Notes under the pieces: generated by a model | What the model saw: only the letters and a program-made list of their open reading frames with translations | What the model was told of the DNA's origin: nothing | Database searches by the model: none | Origin: Patella vulgata | Taxonomy: Eukaryota > Mollusca > Gastropoda > Patellidae | NCBI RefSeq assembly: GCF_932274485.2 | Contig: NC_065882.2 | Span: 74,302,767 to 74,366,766, forward strand | DNA: 64,000 nucleotides | Direction of reading: 5' to 3' | Part shown: in pieces, positions 56,466 through 64,000 of the stretch | Position numbering within the stretch: position 1 is the first letter of the stretch | Layout of the letters: the number at the start of each line of letters is the position of its first letter | Program-made: the position numbers and the translations under genes

Positions 56466-56498
56466 TTAATTTTCGATTATGCAATTTTTTTCTTTTAG

Positions 56499-56694
56499 GG
56501 ATCCTAATTCACCACGTAAACCACCTGTAGAATGGCGTGAATATACCAGCTCAGATAAAAACTATCTGTATATAACTTCAGATGATATAGCCAACAGAAA
56601 ACATTTAAATGCCCGACGAACAGCATTCTGGACCAGTTATGTTCCCAAGCTGATCAAGAACACAGGTGGTAATCACTGGTCTCATAAAAACTAA
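56499..56694 (+). CDS. secreted type-B carboxylesterase 1, exon 2
   Basis: Completes codon 511 (Gly) and adds 64 residues to a TAA at 56692-56694. The junction reads NFAKTG-DPNSP, the usual place and wording of the C-terminal strand of type-B esterases (W..FAKTGDPN), which fixes the splice sites. The rest includes VEWREYTSSD, NYLYIT and RTAFWTSYVPKLIK. The protein ends in GGNHWSHKN with no hydrophobic tail, GPI signal or tetramerisation peptide, and the last four residues are not a clear ER-retention signal, so a soluble secreted enzyme is expected. Confidence 0.93.
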
Positions 56695-57425
56695 GTACTG
56701 GACAGAATAATCGTAAACATTGTTCCACGTCCAAGATATAGATGAATGTGTTATTTTCGAAACCTATCACTGAGATTTTGTTGGGATATCAACCTGTGCT
56801 TAAAGCAAACGTGAAGTCTCGTGTAACAAAAGTTTGCTTCACCAGCATCACACCAATTATTTCCACTTTTTTCTGAATGACTTAACTGGGATATCAAACT
56901 GTGTGAAAACGGATGTTGAACGCCAGATTATTAGAAATATATCTTTGTCACATATAAACCTAATATTCACATTAACGATTCATTATACGAGAGATGAATC
57001 TGTCTTTTGCTGGTCTTTCTTTTGGATTCAAATGTTATATAAATTATTTTTTAGAATATTCATGTGCAAAGCACACACTCAACTTTCTGGATGGCTTGGT
57101 TATTGAATGGATCAGAAGGTTCCCACCACGTCTGCGTTAAATGTTAATAGTGTAATAGGCCATGTGAATGAAATGACTGACAATCGAGACTTCGTAAATA
57201 TCGTACAATAATAAAAAAAAAAATATTTTTTTCGTCATGGGTGACAAAATCTACCTTCACGGTCAATGACATACCTGGACAACTTTCATTTGTATAATAG
57301 CGATACTTAAAGGTATACAATATTGTACCAATGCAAATAAATATTGTTTATGTCAGAAGTAAGCTATAACCACTTTTCATAGATGGTTTAAACACACCCA
57401 ATATAATCCATAGACACGCCATACA
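56695..57425 (+). other. 3' region of first esterase
   Basis: AT-rich, with AATAAA at 57336-57341 as the best poly(A) signal, about 640 bp past the stop; an earlier weaker AATAAT lies at 56706-56711. Near 57385-57425 is ACCCAATATAATCCATAGAC, the motif shared with 51640 and 62105. A 90-codon frame at 56834-57106 has no motif. Confidence 0.5.
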
Positions 57426-57513
57426 ATTACATACATTCTATTCGGCCCGGTTAATTACATACATTCTATTCGGCCCGGTTAATTCCATACATTCTATTCG
57501 TCGGCCCGGTTAA
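57426..57513. repeat. tandem repeat, 28 bp unit, three copies
   Basis: ACATACATTCTATTCGGCCC followed by GGTTAATT, three times; the third has an extra TCG. Nearly identical units. Confidence 0.9.
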
Positions 57514-57639
57514 ACTACAACAGTTTAATTGTGAAAGGAATTAAATGAAGTGGAGTTAAATGTCCTCCTAATATGGAAATTACTTCTTCTCAGCCAGTGC
57601 TATTGACAATGAGATCCTGATATGTATTTTACACGTGTA
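57514..57639. other. no recognisable feature
   Basis: Short noncoding stretch; ATTAAATGAAGTGGAGTTAAATG may be a worn SINE-A tail. Confidence 0.35.
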
Positions 57640-57653
57640 TGTAATTGTATATA

Positions 57654-57916
57654 TAGAGAGAAATTGGGTTTAACGTCCACTCGACACAAACTAGGTCATT
57701 TCGGGACTAAAACATGGTTCAATTTTATTTCTATAATTCGCTTGCGCGTAGGGGTCTTTTAGCAGTGGGAGGAAACCGGAGGACCCGGAAAAACCCATGA
57801 GGTTGGACAGACGACCCTACTCCTTGTCACGTACAACCAGGGAATCGAAACCCCGGCAATTGACTCAATGAAAGACCGTATGACACAGCGCGCACGTGCT
57901 AATCACCCCCCCCCCC
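57654..57916 (-). mobile_element. SINE-B, full length with 14-bp target duplication
   Basis: Tail side TAGAGAGAAATTGGGTTTAACG, complete body and head complement GCGCGCACGTGCTAATCACC with a C run. TGTAATTGTATATA stands at 57640-57653 and 57917-57930. Close to the window consensus, so probably young. Confidence 0.93.
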
Positions 57917-57930
57917 TGTAATTGTATATA

Positions 57931-58199
57931 AGTATGCAGGCATTTGGGGTAAAAACTTATAGATTGCCAGTTCACGATTTTTTCCAATCCTTCGCCTTTT
58001 TTTCATTGTCGTTTTTGTTTTTACCTTTTCTTGGATGCCTACCGTACCGCATTACTTGTAAATATGTCAACGTTAAGGTCGCCCTTTTTGTAACTAAATG
58101 GGTTACCGCGACTCTAGGGGTTAAATATATGTCTTATGCAATGTATAAAAATCAAAAATAGAGTATAAAACATGACACACCGCATAGGCAACGTGTAAA
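57931..58199. other. no recognisable feature
   Basis: A 79-codon plus-strand frame here (57922-58161) is Phe- and Tyr-rich without motif. Confidence 0.45.
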
Positions 58200-58535
58200 G
58201 ATCATGTTAGAATAAAAAAAGCCAATCAGCATATTTCAAATAGCCTTTCCTTTGACTAGTTCAACATATCGCTAATCGTCAGCCAACCCTTAATATCTAA
58301 TAGGGTAAAAGCCACCCCGATTAGATTATATGTTTATCGAGAAAAGTAGGTCAGCTCATAGTGATCAGATATTATATAAAACAGGCCAAGGTGCAATTGG
58401 ATAAACAGTTATTGAAGAGGGGTTGGTATTCATAATCCGGTATTATTTCGATACCAGGCGACATCCTTATAAAGGAGATTGTAGAGAAGATTTGCAATTT
58501 TGTGTTACTTCACTTCGTACGCAACGTAACAGAAA
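58200..58535 (+). promoter_or_regulatory. stranded original promoter of second esterase
   Basis: Ends at the ATG of the esterase start remnant. TATAAA lies at 58375-58380, about 155 bp before that ATG. GAGAAAAGTAGGTCAGCTCA (about 58340) and the TATA stretch resemble the corresponding part of the first esterase's promoter but are clearly diverged, with no SINE ahead. I infer that this was the second gene's own promoter before the block at 58608 came in. Confidence 0.5.
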
Positions 58536-58610
58536 ATGAATCTTTTAATATGTAGTTTGGTTTTAATAACCTGTATAGTAAACTGTGTGGCAGCAGAACA
58601 AAGGACTGTG
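58536..58610 (+). pseudogene. esterase start remnant: ATG plus 25 signal-peptide codons
   Basis: Reads MNLLICSLVLITCIVNCVAA and EQRTV, which equals the esterase start with changes at residues 3, 4, 7 and 13 (four base changes in 74). At 58608 it joins the middle of a SINE-A. The reading frame continues six codons into the SINE and stops at 58629-58631, giving a possible 31-residue peptide with an intact signal sequence. The start-site context (AGAAAATG) is good. I take it as the severed 5' end of the gene whose body now lies at 59298 onward. Confidence 0.88.
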
Positions 58611-58796
58611 TATATATTGGAATGCACGTAAAAGATCCCCTGACAGTTGGAATTCGATATAAGAGTAGGCGATAGTGCCGCTGCCCGGGCAAAATTTCCC
58701 TCATAGCACACTGTATGGCGTATGCCCGTCTTCATTAGCCCAGTATAGGAGCAGAACAGTAGGACGTTAAACCCCATTTCATTTCATTTTATTTCT
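58608..58796 (+). mobile_element. SINE-A right half, brought in with the copied block
   Basis: Begins abruptly inside the element (TGTATATATTGGAATGC) and is otherwise identical to 53545-53733 except one C/T in the CATTT tail. No target duplication at its left edge, so it did not arrive by SINE insertion. Confidence 0.92.
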
Positions 58797-59090
58797 CTCA
58801 TAATTTCAGCTGTATCAGCATGTATCAGTAATTGTGACACCCCCCTACCACGCTACGGATCGAATATCGTGGAGTCTCTATTGTCACGATAGACTAAAGC
58901 GAAGTAGGTCAAGCTGAACTTTAGTATATAATAAACCTAATATGATACAGTCTATATTGTAAACACCAACATAAGAGAAAAATAGGTCATGTCGAACAAA
59001 TAATTATAATATATACAAGAGTGCAAGTAGTTGTGATCACGTTAGAGCAGTTTGTAGTTATAATTCTATGTTATTTTAACCGAACAGAAG
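58797..59090 (+). promoter_or_regulatory. acquired promoter and leader of second esterase
   Basis: No differences seen from 53734-54027. Carries the same AGGTCAagcTGAACT element (58906-58920), the single AGGTCA (58984-58989) and the same TATA-like stretches, so both esterases are expected to respond to the same signals unless distal elements differ. Confidence 0.5.
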
Positions 59091-60622
59091 ATGAATATTG
59101 TAATATGTGGTTTGGTTTTAATAACCTATATAGTAAACTGTGTGGCAGCAGAACAAAGGACTGTTGATTCTAATGTAGGTAAGATAACGGGTGATATTCG
59201 TACAGTAAAAATTGGTCCTAATACAGCTGATATAACCACCTTTCTGGGGATACCGTATGCTGAACCTCCCGTAGGAAATCTGAGATTTAGAAAACCTGCG
59301 AAGAAGGCGAAATTTGACAACATGTTTGCTGCTTCAGAATTTGGTGCTTCTTGTCCCCAGTTCCACTTAATGTACACTCCGGAGAAAATGGACGAAGATT
59401 GTTTATTTCTAAATATTTATACCCCTGATATAACTGGAAGTGACACCAAATATCCGGTAATGATTTTTATTCATGGTGGTGGTTTCATTCTTGGAGACGG
59501 CAAAGCGATGAATGTGGAGAAATTGGCCGCATATGGACAATTAGTGACAGTCAGTATCAACTACCGTTTAGGACCTCTTGGTTTCCTCGACACTGGTGAT
59601 GATGCTGTGGATACCAATAATGGTCTGAGAGATCAGCATCTGGCTATTAAATGGGTGAAAGACAATATTGAAATTTTTGGCGGTGATCCTACATCAATTA
59701 CAATATTTGGAGAGTCAGCTGGCAGTGCCTCGGTGATATATCAAACTATTTATCCAGAAAACGAAGGACTATTTCAAAGAGCGATCGCAGAAAGTGGTTC
59801 AGCCAATTCCTTCTGGTCAGTTACTCCTGATCCTCGTAAGATTGCCAAACTGTTAGCCGAGAAACTTGACTGCCCCGAAACATCGTCTTCTAAAGCAATT
59901 GTTCAATGTCTTCGAGATTTCAAGAATACTACACATATTGCCGTTGCCTCAAACGTAACGGTAGGTGGATTACTGTGTTGGAGTCCATCTGTGGATGGTG
60001 ATTTTGTCATTAAGAATAGAATAGATGCCCTTGGTAATACATCTACTCAAACAAATTTAATTCCTTTTAAAAATCTGGACCTCTTGATGGGAACTACTGA
60101 TTACGATGGTTTGATATTTCTAACATTTGGTGAAGTGACTGCACATTTCACAGAACTACAAAGTGCATCCACTGTTGACGAAATTCAAGAAGCTAACTAC
60201 AATATTATATCATTGGTATTAAATTATGCTTTCGGTAAAGACTTAGCATCAGAACTTTTGGACTCCGTTCTTTTTCTGTACACAAACTATGAGGACCCAT
60301 CAGATAAAGATCTGCACAAGAAACAGGCTTCAGACTTTGCAACAGACGTTGGTTTCTTTGTGTCCACAGCTACATCACTTGAGAAACACGCTTACCAGAA
60401 CACAGGCTCTAAGACTTACCAATACGAGTTCTGTGATCGCCACGACTTTCAGTTCAAAGCACCGTGGATAAAAGGGGCAATGCATGTCGATGAACTACTC
60501 TACGTTTTAGGTTTGCACGAAGATCTTAGGCCTTTTATCGAGATTACAGAAGAACAGACCACTGCTAAATGGCCATTTGCAACACGGATAATGGATTATT
60601 GGACAAATTTTGCTAAAACCGG
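59091..60622 (+). CDS. secreted type-B carboxylesterase 2, exon 1
   Basis: Codes for residues 1-510 and two bases of codon 511 of a 575-residue protein with no length change against the first esterase. Signal peptide 1-20, HGGG 128-131, Ser209 in GESAG, likely acid Asp339 in GTTDYDG, His465, Cys 88/114 and 261/273 are all kept. Residues 1-69 are identical to the first enzyme, but 70-511 differ at about 91 positions (near 79% identity), spread over loops likely to line the active-site gorge (residues 213-216, 243-260, 301-325, 475-490). Gly466 next to the catalytic His is Val here (MHVDELLYV), which may alter the His loop. Extra possible glycosylation at Asn316 (NTS). Donor GTAAGC from 60623. 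Intact and apparently under constraint. Confidence 0.95.
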
Positions 60623-60959
60623 GTAAGCAAGCTTATCAATCCTGTGATATTGTTAACGTACATTTAAACCGGACGATCACTTTAACTTAGATTGTTAAGA
60701 AGTATAAGCTATTTGGTGGTAGGTGATCACGGGTCCATGATCATCGTTAGCTGGCCTTAGAGATGGTGTTGATGCAGAACACTAGTCAGACTTCCGATAG
60801 ATCTTTAAGATACTACTTCAGGTTGCGTGCAATTTGTCCTGATAAACCAATTTTCTGTAGATTTTTTAATAGGCTTACCTGCCCAGATAAAACAGTTAGG
60901 ATATGCGTATTGCATATTAATTAATTTTAGATTAAGGAAAATTGGTTTCTTTTTTTTAG
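60623..60959 (+). other. intron of second esterase, 337 bp, phase 2
   Basis: Same position and phase as in the first gene. No SINE. Acceptor preceded by TTTCTTTTTTTTAG. AAACCGGACGATCACTTTAAC corresponds to AACGGGGCGACCACTTTCAC in the other intron. Confidence 0.92.
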
Positions 60960-61155
60960 GGATCCCAATTCACCACGTAAACCAGCCGTACAATGGCGGG
61001 AGTATACCAGCTCAGATAAAAGCTACCTGTATATAACTTCAGAAGATACAGCCAACAGAAAACATCTAAATGCTCGACGAACAGCATTCTGGACCAGTTA
61101 TGTTCCAAAGCTGATCAAGAAAGCAGGTGGTGATCACTGGTCTCATAAAAACTAA
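60960..61155 (+). CDS. secreted type-B carboxylesterase 2, exon 2
   Basis: Completes Gly511 and adds 64 residues to a TAA at 61153-61155. It has the same size as exon 2 of the first gene and differs at 8 of 64 residues (for example PAVQWREY against PPVEWREY, KKAGGDHW against KNTGGNHW). Soluble C-terminus, ending GGDHWSHKN. Confidence 0.93.
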
Positions 61156-62331
61156 GTACTGGGCAGAAAAGATTTCCAGGAACACTGTTCATTTGTTTTT
61201 ATACGCCCATTATTTTCATGTAGACGTTCATGTCTGGTCATTCGTTCACATTTGTTTGGGGGCAAATCACAGTTTTTATTCGATTGTGACGAAACTTCAA
61301 TTGTAAATATTTATATCTCAACGATCCCTGATATGTTCTATTTTGGAACATGTTGGACAGTAACTGCATAGATTTATGTTCGAGATTCTATGAAAATCAC
61401 TTAAATAGCTTGCAGGCCCTCCAGATGCCACAACTGTTGCCTTATTCAGATGAAATTTCAAATATATGGTAAGAATCAATACTTCTTGGATTATGGCCCC
61501 CGCCTTTTACGCCAAATGTAAAAGTAATACCCCAGTTTCCGCCACCTACGGTTCGGAAGTTACAGTCCCATTGGTCGAAAACTTGTCAACAAACGGTTTC
61601 AAATTCGGTGCGAAGCATTGGGATCACAAGAATACGAACGCTATTGATATTCAGCGTTTCGCAACCTTCCATTCCGGATTCACAGACCACCCCTCCCATT
61701 TGCCGAAAAGCAATAGAGGCTACTGTTTTTAACGGATTTATTTCGAATGTGATATTCAGCGTTCCTTGACCTACCGTTCCATTCCTCGCCCCTTTCCGAA
61801 AACTTTGAGATTGCGACCGAAGCTACAGTTTCTAACGGATTTGTTTTTACCATATTCGATGTGAAGCATTGGGACAATAAGAGGATGGGCCTTATCGATG
61901 TTTCCCCGTTTCTTCATTACTTTGTTTTGCATTAAATATTGGCTATTTTGTTTCTGATGTCAAACTTATTAATCTATGTGCACTGACAAACTATTAAAAC
62001 TGTATTTGAGAGAACTGTAATTAGTCATACACTTAAAAACATTGAATAAAAATATTGATTAAATCATATATGTAACTTTTCAAACGAATATTTTATAGAT
62101 GGGTTAAACTAAACCCTTCCAGTGGACACGCGATACAATTCCATTTATTCCATGGATTAACGGAAAGGTCCGATGAAAATATTTGGGCCTATTTATCTCG
62201 CAGATCTCCTAAATATTTCGCTGAACCGTAGGGTTTCAGGGAACACACTTAGGGCACCGCTGATAGAACCATCACTTATCTAACATGTACATCAGACTAT
62301 CCCTATTCAAAAGATGTTTATACCTCAAAGA
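61156..62331 (+). other. 3' region of second esterase
   Basis: The first 14 bases after the stop are still close to those of the first gene (GTACTGG..AGAA), then similarity fades. AATAAA at 62045-62050 is a candidate poly(A) signal, far (about 890 bp) from the stop. A loose repeat lies at 61550-61880 (CTACTGTTTTTAACGGATTT and CTACAGTTTCTAACGGATTT). The motif GGACACGCGATACAATTCC near 62125 is shared with 51640 and 57385. Confidence 0.45.
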
Positions 62332-62518
62332 GAGAAAAATTGGGGTTTAACGCCCACTCGCTACAAGTCATGTCATTTCGGGACTAACATGGTTCAATTT
62401 TATTTCAATAATTCGCCTACGCGTAGGGGTCTTTAGCATATTGAGGAAACCGGAGAAAACCCACGAGGATGGACAGGCAACGTACAAGATGGGAATCGAA
62501 ACCACGCCACCAAACCCT
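62332..62518 (-). mobile_element. SINE-B, shortened
   Basis: TTGGGGTTTAACGCCCACTC, TCATTTCGGGACTAACATGG, ACGCGTAGGGGTCTTTAGC, GAGGAAACCGGAGAAAACCC (one repeat block lost) and GGGAATCGAAACCACGCC. The head end is missing. Confidence 0.88.
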
Positions 62519-62977
62519 CTTTCTATACTTAGGAAAGTGTTAGTTAATTTACAATACTCTATACTTTATCGAATCCGTTTTTAAAAAAAACTTTGCCCAT
62601 GAAACCCCATAGTGTATAACAGTGAAGAAAAATATTCTTATAAAAACATAATAAGGCGATTCCTGCCCATCTGTAAGCCAATAAATAATAAATTTCAAAG
62701 ACATTTTAGAGAAATGGCTACACGTTTACCAAAACACAAGTAAAGTATCACTAGCTAGTACGTATTCACCAGTCTAATGGGTTTTACAGATACCAATAAA
62801 GTTACAAGGGGTTTTATTGTTATTTAATACACCAAGTATGGACCAAGTACACACATTGTGTCAGTATATTATACCTACTAGCACATCTGTCAGCTGTTGA
62901 AAATATATACTTATAAACAATACTGTTTTGAGATGTAAACTTAAAGAGTCATCGGAGTCAGACTACTGACTACTCTT
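62519..62977. other. no recognisable feature
   Basis: AT-rich noncoding sequence. Confidence 0.45.
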
Positions 62978-63300
62978 ACATGTGGTGGAGGGGGTGGCGT
63001 GGGGGTAACATTAGAATGTACGTAATCTGTTACATGGGGTGGCAGGGGTGAGATTGTATGTAATCCGTTACATGGGGTGTGTTGGCGGAGTTAAATTAGA
63101 ATGTACCGTTACAGGTTTATAAGTTGTTATATAAGCTGTAGTGGAAATGGGACGTAGTCGAAACGGGATGGTACCACAATGAGTGGATTGGCGGAGTTAA
63201 ATGAGAATGTGCCTAATCTGTTACATGGCGTGGGTTGGCGGAGTTAATTAGAATGTATTAATCTGTTACATGTGGAGTAGGTTGATGGGATTAATTTGTT
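62978..63300. repeat. degenerate tandem repeat, about 50-60 bp unit
   Basis: ATCTGTTACATGGGGTGG variants with GTTGGCGGAGTTAAATTAG and GAATGTACCTAATC recur five to six times. G-rich on this strand. Confidence 0.85.
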
Positions 63301-63400
63301 ATCCCGGCTTCTGGGCGAGTGTGAGTCTAGCTTACTATCCTGGGGGTTTGGGGTTCGACCCCTGTACTGACCGAGAAAGTTTCTTGGAAGGGGGCATCTA
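63301..63400 (+). mobile_element. SINE-A head fragment
   Basis: GTGAGTCTAGCTTACTATCC, GGGGTTCGACCCCTG (B box) and CTGACCGAGAAAGTTTC match the 5' part of SINE-A. The rest is absent. Confidence 0.7.
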
Positions 63401-64000
63401 AGTGAAAATGTTCAAGTAATTAGAAAAGGTTTCGGATATTTTAGAAGGACTAAGTTACTCTGTATTTTGCACGACAGCCGTCAACTCCATCATAATGATA
63501 CTTCAGTAAATGAATATATGGGCCGTGTTAATCAGGGATTACAGGCAATTAAATACGAATAGATCACAGAGAATTGTGATCCCTTCACGTCATCTTCAGC
63601 ATGTCACGTGTCACAAAACAGCACTTTCCATTACTTAAAACCACTTGCAATAAGTAACAAACAGTGAGTGACCTGAGCGGATCATCATACTCGTTTCGTC
63701 AATCAAGTTAATACTGTCATTGACACATTTATAACCGTGGAGTATTCGACCACAGAAAAACAAGTCGATCTGAATTTGTATTGAAATGTTTGGAGAATAA
63801 AGCAAGGAATCGTGTTACATTAGTTCTGCGATTCTTCAACGACTTCCGTTGTTTTACTTTGAAAGGAAGAGAACGGTCTTTATAACATTGACTACGACGT
63901 TCTATTTCTCATAATGTTTAATTCCAATATCTGTATCGAGTTAGATTCGCGCGATGTGATTTTTATTATCACATGTGTCATTTGCGACACAATTCAATTC
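63401..64000. other. no recognisable feature to the window end
   Basis: Noncoding AT-rich sequence. Confidence 0.5.

Larger units (their letters stand above)
55560..56498 (+). other. intron of first esterase, 939 bp, phase 2
   Basis: GTAAGC donor and TTTTTTTCTTTTAG acceptor. It is 602 bp longer than the matching intron of the second gene, mostly because of one SINE-A and one SINE-B insertion. Short stretches near both ends still align with the other intron. Confidence 0.92.
58608..59297 (+). repeat. copied block: SINE half, promoter, codons 1-69
   Basis: Second copy of 53545-54234. The left joint is sharp, with GT shared by both parents (gene ACT-GT and SINE CC-GTGTAT). The right edge lies somewhere between codon 25 and codon 70 of the second gene; it cannot be placed more closely because the parents are alike there. 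Confidence 0.9.

Noticed and set aside
54028-56694. Acetylcholinesterase
   Set aside because: The choline-site Trp is Tyr95, the likely acid residue is Asp, and there is no C-terminal tail of the cholinesterase types. General secreted carboxylesterase is the safer call.
58608-58796. Independent SINE-A insertion ahead of the second esterase
   Set aside because: No target duplication at the left edge, and identity with the other copy runs on past the SINE through the promoter into the gene, so it came with the copied block.

Overview
The window looks like nuclear DNA of a mollusc, most likely a gastropod. It is AT-rich and intron-bearing, with long stretches that carry no gene and several hundred-base copies of tRNA-headed SINEs of the kind known from bivalves and gastropods. 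I see no bacterial gene organisation, no RNA gene outside SINEs, no CRISPR array, and no long reverse transcriptase, transposase or capsid ORF. The assignment to mollusc is an inference from SINE style and gene type, not from a database match.

Repeat families are named here for use below. SINE-A (about 370 bp) has a tRNA-like head with a TGGCTCAGTGAG A box and a GGTTCGATCCC B box, and a tail GGACGTTAAACCCCAT followed by CATTT repeats. SINE-B (about 290 bp) has a tRNA-Ser/Leu-like head (TGGCCGAATGGTTAGCACG), a central block with GGAAACCGGAG and GGAGAAAACCCACG (read on its minus strand), and the same GGACGTTAAACCCCAT end followed by a (CT)n tail. SINE-C has a head with GGGTTCGAATCC and a tail ACACAGACATTGCAAG. 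SINE-D is a single candidate. MITE-1 has CAATCTGATT ends with TTTCGTTTCG arms. MITE-2 has GGTTAGATC ends and a TTAGGG-like interior. MITE-3 is a 250 bp palindromic element. Most of positions 1-53,400 is unique-looking noncoding DNA studded with these families and with about fifteen tandem arrays (minisatellites at 20.8, 24.0, 25.7 and 46.6 kb; a 667-bp near-perfect duplication at 14.6 kb).

The genes lie at 53.5-61.2 kb: two intact, same-strand, two-exon genes for secreted type-B carboxylesterases of 575 residues each (54028-56694 and 59091-61155). Both have a signal peptide, the HGGG oxyanion motif, the GESAG nucleophile elbow, a catalytic His and four Cys at the usual disulfide positions. 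They share one phase-2 intron. They are about 83% identical overall, but the first 69 residues are identical, and so (two visible mismatches) is about 690 bp running from the middle of an upstream SINE-A through the promoter to codon 69. Just upstream of the second gene lies a stranded third start: its own TATA box, ATG and 25 signal-peptide codons, cut off by the SINE half. The simplest reading is that the second gene lost its own promoter and first exon start and now runs on a copy of the first gene's promoter, signal peptide and N-terminus. This promoter replacement is the most interesting thing in the window.

Beyond 61.2 kb the window returns to noncoding DNA with one SINE-B, a tandem array and a SINE-A head.
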